DNA of 64,000 nt. It comes from Anaerotignum sp. (GTDB taxonomy: Bacteria; Bacillota; Clostridia; Lachnospirales; Anaerotignaceae). The notes under the pieces are model-generated. The model saw only the letters and a program-made list of their open reading frames with translations, had not been told where the DNA came from and did not search any database. Positions 19,948-28,775 of the stretch are shown here, piece by piece. The stretch spans positions 1-64,000 of the forward strand of contig NZ_DAOUQB010000003.1 in the NCBI RefSeq assembly GCF_030625865.1. The letters are read 5' to 3'. The first letter of the stretch is position 1. Every line of letters begins with the position of its first letter. A program made the translations under genes and the position numbers.

Positions 19948-20846
19948 AAAAATTTCATTCCGGCTTTATTACCTTAATCGGCAGGCCCAATGTTGGCAAA
20001 TCAACGTTAATGAACTGTCTGATTGGTGAAAAAATTGCGATTACTTCCCATAAACCCCAGACAACACGAAATAAAATCACCAGTATTTTAACCAAAGAGG
20101 ATTTTCAATGTGTATTTTTGGATACACCGGGGATTCATAAGCCCAAACATAAATTGGGAGAGTTTATGGTACGTTCGGCAGAAAATACCTTTAACGAAGT
20201 GGATTTGGTTTTAATGCTCATTGAACCCACAGAAAAAGTAGTGGAAATGGATCAATACGTCATTGACCGTTTGGAAAATGTAAAAACACCGGTTGTATTG
20301 GTTATTAATAAAATTGATACCATTGAGCGGGAAAAGCTATTGAAAGTTATTGAAGCCTATCGAAAGCTGTATTCTTTTGCGGAGGTTGTTCCTATTTCTG
20401 CCATGAAAGGCATTAATACAGAGGATTTGATGGGAGTTATCAAAAAATATTTGCCGGAAGGTCCCCAATATTTTCCCGGGGATATGGTTACCGATCAGCC
20501 GGAAAGGCAGATTGCCTCTGAAATTATCCGTGAAAAGGCATTATATCTGTTGCAGGATGAAATTCCCCATGGCATTGCTGTGGAAATCATGTCTATGAAA
20601 AAACGACAGGATCAAAATATGGTAGATGTTGAAGCAACCATTTATTGTGAAAAGGATTCCCATAAGGGAATTATTATCGGTAAGCAGGGGAGTATGTTAA
20701 AAAAAATCGGCTCTCAAGCAAGAAGGGACATGGAACGACTTTTGGGTTCTTCCATTTACTTGCAGCTTTGGGTCAAGGTGAAAAAAGATTGGCGAGACAG
20801 TGATTTTTTACTGAGAAATTTTGGATACGATAAACGGAATATCTAG
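19944..20846 (+). CDS. era: GTPase Era
   Basis: GRPNVGKSTLMN, DTPGIHKPKHKLGE, NKID, C-terminal KH domain GKQGSMLKKIGSQARRDME. Confidence 0.96.
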   Translation: MKKFHSGFITLIGRPNVGKSTLMNCLIGEKIAITSHKPQTTRNKITSILTKEDFQCVFLDTPGIHKPKHKLGEFMVRSAENTFNEVDLVLMLIEPTEKVVEMDQYVIDRLENVKTPVVLVINKIDTIEREKLLKVIEAYRKLYSFAEVVPISAMKGINTEDLMGVIKKYLPEGPQYFPGDMVTDQPERQIASEIIREKALYLLQDEIPHGIAVEIMSMKKRQDQNMVDVEATIYCEKDSHKGIIIGKQGSMLKKIGSQARRDMERLLGSSIYLQLWVKVKKDWRDSDFLLRNFGYDKRNI

Positions 20847-20947
20847 TAAAATCAACATTCCTTTCTTTCTTTGGAGTCTTTGGTATTAATTTACCTGTAT
20901 GCTTTTGGTTTTGCTCCATAACATAACGAAAGAAAGGGGACGGTTTT

Positions 20948-21097
20948 ATGGACGAGCGGAATAAAAAAGCATACTGGCAAAAATTTGTGCAAACAGGTCA
21001 TGTTGAAGATTATTTACGTTACAAGTCTGGTATGGGAGATAGACCAAATCCCCGACGGAGGATTGCCGATAGTTCAAAAAATAAAAATTTTTATTAA
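20948..21097 (+). CDS. YqzL-like small protein (49 aa), absent from supplied ORF track
   Basis: ATG 20948 with RBS gaaaggggacgg; MDERNKKAYWQKFVQTGHVEDYLRYKSGMGDRPNPRRRIADSSKNKNFY; sits between era and recO. Confidence 0.7.
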   Translation: MDERNKKAYWQKFVQTGHVEDYLRYKSGMGDRPNPRRRIADSSKNKNFY

Positions 21098-21355
21098 ACA
21101 AGACCTTGGGGTTTTGCCCCAAACCCTACTTGAAAAAAGCAAGTGCAAAAACTTTGATTGAAACCCAATTTCAGGGGGTTTGGAAGAAAAATCCGTTTCA
21201 CATTTTCAAAATGCAAATTTTGCGTTATAAAAGTTTGGGTCAAGCCTTTACAAAATTGCACTGTCCAAGATAGGCAGGCAGCGAAGCCGATTTTTGCGAA
21301 GCAAAGGGGTTTGACCAGCTTACAAGATTCGGGGCGCTGTCCCGAAAACTTAATT
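21098..21355 (+). repeat. Dispersed intergenic repeat copy B (long form)
   Basis: GACCTTGGGGTTTTGCCCCAAACCCTACTTG...GTTTGGGTCAAGCCTTTACAAAATTGCAC...TTCGGGGCGCTGTCCCGAAAACTT. Confidence 0.65.
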
Positions 21356-21390
21356 TTTAACTATTTTTATAAGGAAAACGAGGGGAAAAA

Positions 21391-22119
21391 GTGGGTGTAG
21401 TGAAGTTAAGAGGCATTGTAATTGGAGAAAGCCAAAATGGCGAGAGCAGTAAACGAATTCAGGTTTTGGCCAAGGGTGTGGGACGAGTAATGCTGAGCGC
21501 CCGTGGGGCGAAAAATACCAAAAGCAAGCTTCTTTCCGGTACGCAGCTTTTTTCCTACTGTGATTTTTTGGCTTACGAAGGCAAGGGGTTTTATTCCATG
21601 ACCCAAGCTGATTTAATAGAAAGTTTTTATGGCATACGAACTGACATGGATAAGCTGGCAGAAGCTGTGTATCTGGCGGAGTTGGTGGATAAAACATGTC
21701 CCACAGGGATGGAACAGGATGACACCTTAAGACTTCTATTGTACTCATTAGCGGCACTGGAAAAAACACAATTACCGCCCAGGTTGATTTCCCGTATTTT
21801 CGAGGTGAAATATTTACAAATTTCAGGGTTTTTATCCGGGGAAGGCTGTATGGTATGCGGAAACGGAGAGGAATCCTTGTTTTTTAGTGAAAAAGAAGGA
21901 GAACTCCTTTGTAAGAACCATTGCCATGGGGGAGAAATCCCTCTGCTCACGGCAGTTCAAAAAGCAATTTCTTTTATTACCCAAAGAGATGGAAACCAAA
22001 TTTTTGCCTTTGCACTTTCAGACGAGGCCATGGTGCAAATGGATGGTATTTTAAGGCGATATTTGGAGGTACATATGGGGGTGCGTTTGAAAAGCCGTGA
22101 ATTTAGCAAGGAGTTATAA
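21391..22119 (+). CDS. recO: DNA repair protein RecO
   Basis: GTG start; RGIVIGESQNGESSKRIQVLAKGVGRVMLSARGAKN; CMVCGN...LLCKNHC zinc site. Confidence 0.88.
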   Translation: MGVVKLRGIVIGESQNGESSKRIQVLAKGVGRVMLSARGAKNTKSKLLSGTQLFSYCDFLAYEGKGFYSMTQADLIESFYGIRTDMDKLAEAVYLAELVDKTCPTGMEQDDTLRLLLYSLAALEKTQLPPRLISRIFEVKYLQISGFLSGEGCMVCGNGEESLFFSEKEGELLCKNHCHGGEIPLLTAVQKAISFITQRDGNQIFAFALSDEAMVQMDGILRRYLEVHMGVRLKSREFSKEL

Positions 22120-22189
22120 TTTGCGTGAAAATAAGTATTGACAGAAAACCGGGAAAGTGTTAGGATAAGGGCTAAATTAAATAACTGCA

Positions 22190-22400
22190 TTGAAAAAGAG
22201 GAGTATCCGTAGTAAGTTTTCAGAGAGTCGTCGGTGGGTGAAAAGAGGACAGCAGAATACGGAGAAGGGCACTTTGGAGCAGGACTTCACAAGAGTGGAT
22301 TTATGCTTTTGGTATAGATCAATAAGGGTGGAACCGCGGAAGATAGACTTTCGTCCCTTGCTTTTACAGCGAGGGAGGGGAGTTTTTTTATTTCTGTTCC
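22190..22400 (+). ncRNA. T-box leader (glycyl, GGC specifier candidate) upstream of glyS
   Basis: AGGGTGGAACCGCG T-box core at about 22326; terminator cgtcccttgcttttacagcgagggaggggagtttttt; candidate GGC-A specifier in gaagggcactttggagc. Confidence 0.9.
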
Positions 22401-22440
22401 TCGGTAAAAAACTTTTAACTTTTTTGAAGGAGGAATTAAA

Positions 22441-23829
22441 ATGACAGAAAAGACAATGGAAAAAGTAGTTGCGTTGGCGAAAAACAGAGGCTTTGTTTAC
22501 CCCGGTTCTGAAATTTACGGCGGTTTGGCAAACACTTGGGATTACGGCCCTATCGGCGTGGAATTAAAAAATAACGTAAAAAAGGCTTGGTGGAAAAAAT
22601 TTATTCAGGAAAGCCCTTATAATGTTGGTGTGGATTGTGCTATTCTGATGAACCCCCAAACATGGGTTGCTTCCGGTCACGTTGGCGGTTTCAGCGATCC
22701 TTTGATGGATTGCAAGGAGTGTAAAGAGCGTTTCCGTGCAGATAAATTGATTGAGGATTATATCGCTGCCCATGATATGCCCGAAATGGTGGTTGATGGC
22801 TGGAGTAATGATGAAATGAAGCAATTTATTGACGAGCATAATGTGGCTTGCCCATCCTGCGGTGCTCATAATTTTACAGAAATCCGCCAGTTCAACTTAA
22901 TGTTTAAAACTTTCCAGGGCGTTACAGAAGATGCGAAAAATGTTGTATATCTTCGTCCTGAAACAGCACAGGGTATTTTTGTAAACTTCAAGAATGTGCA
23001 GCGTACCAGTAGAAAGAAACTGCCCTTTGGCATCGGTCAGATCGGAAAATCTTTCCGTAACGAAATTACACCCGGTAATTTTACATTCCGTACCAGAGAA
23101 TTTGAGCAGATGGAATTAGAATTTTTCTGTGAACCTGGTTCTGATTTACAGTGGTTTGAGTATTGGAGAAACTTCTGTAAAGAATGGTTGTTAAAACTGA
23201 ACATGGAGGAAAACAGCATTCGTTTGCGTGACCATGAACAGGAAGAATTGAGTCACTACAGCAACGCAACCACAGATATTGAGTTTAAGTTTCCCTTTGG
23301 CTGGGGCGAACTTTGGGGGATTGCAGACAGAACCAATTTCGATTTAAGATGTCATCAAGACGTGAGCGGTCAAGATATGACCTATTACGATCAAGAAAAG
23401 AATGAAAAATATATTCCTTACTGTATCGAGCCTTCTTTGGGTGCAGACCGTGTGACTTTGGCATTCTTATGCGAAGCCTACGATGAGGAAGAAGTTGGAG
23501 AGGGTGATGTAAGAACCGTATTGCATTTCCATCCAGCGATTGCACCGGTAAAGGCTGCCATTTTCCCTCTTTCCAAAAAATTGAGTGAAAAGGCAACGGA
23601 AGTATATGCTATGCTTTCCAAAGAGTTCAATTGTGAATTTGACGAATCCGGTTCTATTGGTAAGCGTTATCGCAGACAGGATGAAATCGGTACACCATTC
23701 TGTATCACTTATGATTTTGAATCCGAGGAGGATCAGAGTGTTACCGTGCGTGACAGAGATACTATGGAGCAGGTTAGAATGCCCATTGCGCAGTTGACTG
23801 CATATTTGAAGGAAAAAATGGAGTTTTAA
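22441..23829 (+). CDS. glyS: Glycine--tRNA ligase (single-chain type)
   Basis: [52 protein letters not shown]. Confidence 0.95.
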   Translation: MTEKTMEKVVALAKNRGFVYPGSEIYGGLANTWDYGPIGVELKNNVKKAWWKKFIQESPYNVGVDCAILMNPQTWVASGHVGGFSDPLMDCKECKERFRADKLIEDYIAAHDMPEMVVDGWSNDEMKQFIDEHNVACPSCGAHNFTEIRQFNLMFKTFQGVTEDAKNVVYLRPETAQGIFVNFKNVQRTSRKKLPFGIGQIGKSFRNEITPGNFTFRTREFEQMELEFFCEPGSDLQWFEYWRNFCKEWLLKLNMEENSIRLRDHEQEELSHYSNATTDIEFKFPFGWGELWGIADRTNFDLRCHQDVSGQDMTYYDQEKNEKYIPYCIEPSLGADRVTLAFLCEAYDEEEVGEGDVRTVLHFHPAIAPVKAAIFPLSKKLSEKATEVYAMLSKEFNCEFDESGSIGKRYRRQDEIGTPFCITYDFESEEDQSVTVRDRDTMEQVRMPIAQLTAYLKEKMEF

Positions 23830-23832
23830 AGA

Positions 23833-24030
23833 CCTTGGAGTTTGTTCAAAGCTTCTTGATTTTTGAAAAAAGTGAGACCAAAAACTGTGATTGTAACCGC
23901 TTACTTATGTGTTGCTAAGGGGGCAAGAATACAATAGCAAAGAAGTGCTATTTGACCGAAGGACAACTTTGCCCGGCAAAGTGCTGAATGGAAATCTCTG
24001 AGGTGTTTCCGGGCAAAGTCCTTAGGGTTT
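23833..24030 (+). repeat. Dispersed intergenic repeat copy C (partial, diverged) with inverted repeat
   Basis: GACCTTGGAGTTTG...AAAAACTGTGATTGTAACC resembles 5' part of copy B; AAGGACAACTTTGCCCGG / CCGGGCAAAGTCCTT inverted repeat. Confidence 0.5.
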
Positions 24031-24089
24031 TGACTTTATTTGCTAAATTAATAAATGAAAAGATCACGAATAATATATAATTCTTTTTC

Positions 24090-24118
24090 TTGCACAATGA
24101 TTTGCCATAGTGTATACT
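24090..24118 (+). promoter_or_regulatory. Sigma-A-type promoter
   Basis: TTGCAC (24090-24095), 17 bp, TATACT (24113-24118). Confidence 0.6.
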
Positions 24119-24200
24119 TATCACTTATAGGTATAAGATGTATTATAAAAAAAGACCAAAAGCAGAAATTTTAGTGGGACATTAAGTGTCCCATATTGCA

Positions 24201-24238
24201 ATATGCCGACCAGGGTGAATGGTTGGCATATTTTTTTT
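24201..24238 (+). terminator. Rho-independent terminator upstream of ppdK
   Basis: ATATGCCGACCAgggtgaaTGGTTGGCATATTTTTTTT. Confidence 0.85.
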
Positions 24239-24353
24239 GGCAAGATGAAGTAAAAATAGAGATAAAATTATAAAATTTATTGCATAATGACAACGAACTT
24301 GTTTTTTGCTAGAACAATTGAGTAGAATACGCTTTTGCCTGCAAGGAATAACA

Positions 24354-24382
24354 TTGTGATTTTCAAGGGAGAATGTTATAAT
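24354..24382 (+). promoter_or_regulatory. Putative ppdK-proximal promoter
   Basis: TTGTGA (24354-24359), 17 bp, TATAAT (24377-24382). Confidence 0.5.
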
Positions 24383-24462
24383 TTAAATGAGTTAGTTTTT
24401 CTAAAATTCCAGAAATAAAATTCCAAGTCTGAAATCCAGATGGAAAACAGGAGGTAATGTGT

Positions 24463-27105
24463 ATGAGCAAGAAGTATGTTTATATGTTCAGCGAAGGCAA
24501 CGCATCCATGAAAAACCTTTTGGGCGGTAAAGGTGCAAACCTCGCAGAAATGACAAGGTTAGGTCTGCCTATTCCTCAAGGCTTTACCATTTCAACAGAA
24601 GCCTGCACAGAATATAACGAAGGCGGTAAGAAACTGACGGAAGAGATGATTGCACAGATTGATGTAGCGCTGAGCAAACTTGAAGAAATTGCCGGCAAAA
24701 AATTGGGCGATCCCGAAAACCCCCTTCTGGTTTCCGTACGTTCCGGAGCAAGAGCATCCATGCCCGGTATGATGGATACGGTATTAAATCTTGGCTTGAA
24801 TGATGTTTCTGTAGAAGGATTGGCAAAGAAAACGGGGAATCCCAGATTTGCTTATGATTCCTACAGAAGATTTATCATGATGTTTGCAGACGTTGTTATC
24901 GGCGTTTCCAAGTCCAAGTTCGAAAGAAAACTTGATGAATACAAAGAACAAGTTGGCGTTCGCTTTGATACGGAATTAACAGAGGAAGATCTGAAAAAGG
25001 TTACAGCCATGTTCAAACAAATTTATTTTGATGATCAGGGCAAGGAATTTCCCCAAGATCCAAAGGTACAGCTGTTTGAGGCGGCTATGGCCGTATTCCG
25101 CAGCTGGGATAATCCTCGTGCCTTTGTATATAGAAGAATGAATGATATTCCTTACAGCTGGGGTACTGCGGTTAATGTACAGATGATGGTATTCGGAAAT
25201 ATGGGTGATACCTCCGGTACCGGTGTTGCTTTTACAAGAAATGCAGCAACAGGTGAAAAGGCAATGTTGGGCGAATACTTAGTAAATGCCCAGGGCGAGG
25301 ATGTTGTTGCCGGCGTTCGTACACCAAACCCCATCGCAAAATTGGCGGATGATATGCCTGAGGTATACAAACAATTTACTGAAATTGCAAATAAGCTGGA
25401 AAACCACTATAAAGATATGCAGGATATGGAGTTTACTGTGGAAGAAGGTAAGCTGTATTTCTTGCAAACAAGAAACGGCAAGAGAACTGCAAATGCGGCA
25501 TTGCGTATTGCTGTTGATATGGTAGAAGAAGGTCTGATTACCAAGGAAGAAGCCTTAATGAAGGTTGAACCTAAGCAGTTGGATCAGATTTTACACCCTG
25601 CTTTTGATCCAAAAGCATTAAAGGCTGCAAAACCTCTGGGTAAAGGCCTGCCCGCATCTCCCGGGGCAGCAGCAGGTAAGGTTTGCTTTACGGCGGAGGA
25701 TGCAAAGGCACAGGCGGAAAGCGGCGACAGGGTTATTTTGGTTCGTTTGGAAACCTCTCCTGAGGATATCGAAGGTATGGCGGCTGCTCAGGGTATCCTG
25801 ACAGTACGTGGTGGTATGACCTCCCATGCAGCAGTTGTTGCCCGTGGTATGGGTACATGCTGTGTATCCGGCTGTGAAGAAATCAAAATGAATGAAGAAG
25901 CCAAAACGTTTACTTTGGGCGGAAGAACCTTTAAAGAGGGAGATTATATTTCTTTGGATGGCTCTACCGGTAATATTTACGGCGAAGATATTCCTACGGT
26001 TGACCCTGAAATCAGCGGTAACTTTGCCCAATTTATGGCTTGGGCTGACGAAAAGAGATCTCTTAAGGTTAGAACCAATGCGGATACACCCCATGATGCT
26101 CAGACTGCCATTGATTTTGGAGCAGAGGGTATTGGCTTGACGAGAACAGAGCACATGTTCTTTGAAGGCGATAGAATTATGAAGTTCAGAAAAATGATTC
26201 TTTCTGAAACCGTTGAAGAAAGAGTAGAAGCTTTAAAGGGAATTGAACCTTTCCAGAAAGAAGACTTCAAAGGAATTTATAAGGCAATGCAGGAAAGACC
26301 GGTAACGATCCGTTTGCTGGATCCTCCTCTTCATGAATTTATGCCAAATACAAATGATGAGTTTGAAATATTGGCAGCAGAAACAGGCAAAACTGTGGAA
26401 GAGTTGAAAGTGAAAGCAAGAGGCTTACATGAGTTGAACCCTATGATGGGGCATAGAGGCTGCCGTTTGGCAGTAAGCTATCCTGAAATTGCAGAAATGC
26501 AAACAAGAGCAATTATTGAAGCGGCAATCGAGGTTTCCAATGAGTTGGGTATCAACATTAAACCCGAAATCATGATTCCATTGATTGGCGAAATTAAAGA
26601 ATTGAAATTTGTGAAGAATATTGTGGTGGAAACAGCTGAAAAGATTATGACCGAAAAGGGCAAAAAGCTTGAATACCTTGTTGGTACGATGATTGAAATT
26701 CCAAGAGCTGCATTGACGGCAGATGAAATTGCAACGGAGGCAGAATTCTTCTCCTTCGGAACCAATGACTTGACACAGATGACCTATGGGTTATCCCGTG
26801 ATGATGCAGGCAAAATTTTGGCGGATTATATCGATAAGAACATTTATGAATGTGATCCTACTGCAAGACTGGATAGAACAGGCGTTGGTTTGCTGATGAA
26901 ATGGGCAGTTGAAAAGGCATTGCCTGTACGCCCTGATATCCATTTGGGCATTTGCGGCGAACATGGCGGAGATCCTTCTTCTGTTGAGTTCTGCCACTTG
27001 ATTGGCTTGGATTATGTATCTTGCTCTCCTTTCCGTGTTCCAATTGCAAGATTGGCGGCGGCACAAGCACAAATTAATTTCCCAAGAGAAACAAGACAAC
27101 ATTAA
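24463..27105 (+). CDS. ppdK: Pyruvate, phosphate dikinase
   Basis: LLGGKGANLAEM, RGGMTSHAAVVARGMGTCCVSGC, FGTNDLTQMTYG; ATG 24463 after ggagg. Confidence 0.96.
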   Translation: MSKKYVYMFSEGNASMKNLLGGKGANLAEMTRLGLPIPQGFTISTEACTEYNEGGKKLTEEMIAQIDVALSKLEEIAGKKLGDPENPLLVSVRSGARASMPGMMDTVLNLGLNDVSVEGLAKKTGNPRFAYDSYRRFIMMFADVVIGVSKSKFERKLDEYKEQVGVRFDTELTEEDLKKVTAMFKQIYFDDQGKEFPQDPKVQLFEAAMAVFRSWDNPRAFVYRRMNDIPYSWGTAVNVQMMVFGNMGDTSGTGVAFTRNAATGEKAMLGEYLVNAQGEDVVAGVRTPNPIAKLADDMPEVYKQFTEIANKLENHYKDMQDMEFTVEEGKLYFLQTRNGKRTANAALRIAVDMVEEGLITKEEALMKVEPKQLDQILHPAFDPKALKAAKPLGKGLPASPGAAAGKVCFTAEDAKAQAESGDRVILVRLETSPEDIEGMAAAQGILTVRGGMTSHAAVVARGMGTCCVSGCEEIKMNEEAKTFTLGGRTFKEGDYISLDGSTGNIYGEDIPTVDPEISGNFAQFMAWADEKRSLKVRTNADTPHDAQTAIDFGAEGIGLTRTEHMFFEGDRIMKFRKMILSETVEERVEALKGIEPFQKEDFKGIYKAMQERPVTIRLLDPPLHEFMPNTNDEFEILAAETGKTVEELKVKARGLHELNPMMGHRGCRLAVSYPEIAEMQTRAIIEAAIEVSNELGINIKPEIMIPLIGEIKELKFVKNIVVETAEKIMTEKGKKLEYLVGTMIEIPRAALTADEIATEAEFFSFGTNDLTQMTYGLSRDDAGKILADYIDKNIYECDPTARLDRTGVGLLMKWAVEKALPVRPDIHLGICGEHGGDPSSVEFCHLIGLDYVSCSPFRVPIARLAAAQAQINFPRETRQH

Positions 27106-27131
27106 TATAATCAGAAAAAGTATAACCAGAA

Positions 27132-27168
27132 AAGCCGAGGAGCAAAAATTGCTGCCTCGGTTTTTTTC
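27132..27168 (+). terminator. Rho-independent terminator
   Basis: GCCGAGGAGCAAAAATTGCTGCCTCGGTTTTTTT. Confidence 0.85.
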
Positions 27169-27311
27169 TATTTTTTCATTGATATGTAGGATTATGTTGG
27201 CAAAAAAGTACAATATAATTCAACTTTCTATAAAAATAGCTTTTATTTTACAAAAATAGAATTCAGAAAGTAAATTTAATGTCTGAATAAATAAAAAATA
27301 GTTGATTAATG

Positions 27312-27340
27312 TTGATTTTTACTAAGGAATTCTTTATAAT
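27312..27340 (+). promoter_or_regulatory. Sigma-A-type promoter upstream of flagellar operon
   Basis: TTGATT (27312-27317), 17 bp, TATAAT (27335-27340). Confidence 0.6.
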
Positions 27341-27370
27341 TATTCATAGAGAATATTAGGATGGAAAAAA

Positions 27371-27440
27371 AGAAGTACGAATCGTATACCAAGTGAGTAT
27401 AGGTGGAATGCCTAGGATAAAGGTATAAATTTGTACTTTT
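27371..27440 (+). ncRNA. Unassigned structured leader element upstream of flgB
   Basis: Nested helices: AGAAGTACGAAT/ATTTGTACTTTT, ATACC/GGTAT, TAGG/CCTA hairpin. Confidence 0.45.
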
Positions 27441-27552
27441 ATGTTATTACAGATAAATTATAGTTCATATAATATCTGGTGGAAATTACAGGAAAAAATG
27501 AATACCTATTAATATGGAATTGACAAGAGAGCCTAAAGAAAGGGGGGTATCC

Positions 27553-27921
27553 ATGTTTAATAACTCAATTTTGATGTCGCAAAAAATGGCTGATTATTTA
27601 TGGGATAAACAACAGGTAACTTTAAATAACATTGCCAATGTATCTACACCTGGCTACAAGGCACAGTATGTTTCATTCCAAGATGAGTTAAAAAGCAAAC
27701 TGGATTTTTACAATCAAGCCACAGCAAGTAAAATCGGGGAGGCAATAAAAGAAACATCAATCAGTGTACATACGAAAGCGGATGAATCAAGCCGATTGGA
27801 TGGAAATAATGTCAATATGGACGTTGAGCAGGTTGAATTGGCAGGTGCGGCGATTCAATATAAAATGGCAATAGATAATTTGAATAACGAGTTTAATAGA
27901 ATTCGTGCTGCGATGAAATAA
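27553..27921 (+). CDS. flgB: Flagellar basal body rod protein FlgB
   Basis: NNIANVSTPGYKAQYVSFQDELK; operon context. Confidence 0.92.
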   Translation: MFNNSILMSQKMADYLWDKQQVTLNNIANVSTPGYKAQYVSFQDELKSKLDFYNQATASKIGEAIKETSISVHTKADESSRLDGNNVNMDVEQVELAGAAIQYKMAIDNLNNEFNRIRAAMK

Positions 27922-27936
27922 TTAGGAGGGGTATTT

Positions 27937-28383
27937 GTGGCTTTTTTAAATGCGATGAATGTCAGCGCATCGGGTCTAACGGCCCAAAGAGCAAGGCTGG
28001 ATGTTATAGCAGAAAACATCTCAAATGTTAATACAACGAGAACCGAAAGCGGAGATCCTTATAAGAGGCGTATGGTAGTTTTTGAGCCACGAAATCAAGG
28101 GAGTTTTCAGGAAATCTTTAATCGAACGGCCCGGGGGGGCGCTTCAGGTCAGCAGGGCGGCGTTATCGTAAGTGAAATTGTTGAAGATGACAGCCCTCTT
28201 AAATCAGTTTATGATCCTACACATCCGGATGCGGATGAAAATGGATATGTTATGATGCCTAATGTTGATCTTCTAAAGGAAACCATTGATGGCATGGAAG
28301 CATCAAGGGCATATGATGCAAATGTGACTGCGTTTAATGCAATTAAGGAAATGGCAACTAAGGGACTTGAGGTTGGCAAGTAA
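27937..28383 (+). CDS. flgC: Flagellar basal body rod protein FlgC
   Basis: MNVSASGLTAQRARLDVIAENISNVNTTRTESGDPYKRRMV. Confidence 0.95.
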   Translation: MAFLNAMNVSASGLTAQRARLDVIAENISNVNTTRTESGDPYKRRMVVFEPRNQGSFQEIFNRTARGGASGQQGGVIVSEIVEDDSPLKSVYDPTHPDADENGYVMMPNVDLLKETIDGMEASRAYDANVTAFNAIKEMATKGLEVGK

Positions 28384-28400
28384 TCATTGGAGGAAAGAAT

Positions 28401-28703
28401 ATGGCTATCATACCACTGAATAGACTGGAACCATTGCAGTTAATGGATCAGATAAATTCAAACAAAACAACCCAGAATAATCAATATGATTTTAGAAATA
28501 TTTTTGCTGAGGCTGCATCTAATGTGGTAGACAGTGAAGATGTTTTGGCGAAAGAGCAGTATTTATTTGCTACAGGGCAGAGTGAAGACACGCACTCTTT
28601 GGGGATTGCAGCTACACAGGCACAGATTTCCGTAGATCTTTTGGTGAATTTAAGAAATAAGGCATTAGATTCATATAATGAATTAATGAGACTGAATCTT
28701 TGA
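28401..28703 (+). CDS. fliE: Flagellar hook-basal body complex protein FliE
   Basis: AATQAQISVDLLVNLRNKALDSYNELMRLNL. Confidence 0.9.
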   Translation: MAIIPLNRLEPLQLMDQINSNKTTQNNQYDFRNIFAEAASNVVDSEDVLAKEQYLFATGQSEDTHSLGIAATQAQISVDLLVNLRNKALDSYNELMRLNL

Positions 28704-28775
28704 TAATCTGAAGTCAGGCACAGGGTGACGGAGGGTTTGATAAACTGAAAATATTATAGTAAGAGGGGTACCGGT

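Noticed and set aside
21158-21400. 80-aa ORF between yqzL and recO
   Set aside because: It lies within the dispersed repeat; low-complexity translation of hairpins.
22190-22444. 84-aa ORF overlapping the glyS leader
   Set aside because: It covers the T-box RNA and has no protein-like features.
25618-26154. 178-aa antisense ORF in ppdK
   Set aside because: Shadow of a strongly conserved coding frame.
27371-27440. c-di-GMP-I (GEMM) riboswitch at the flagellar operon leader
   Set aside because: The conserved GCAAACC / GACGCAAAGCC cores are absent, so it is reported only as an unassigned structured element.
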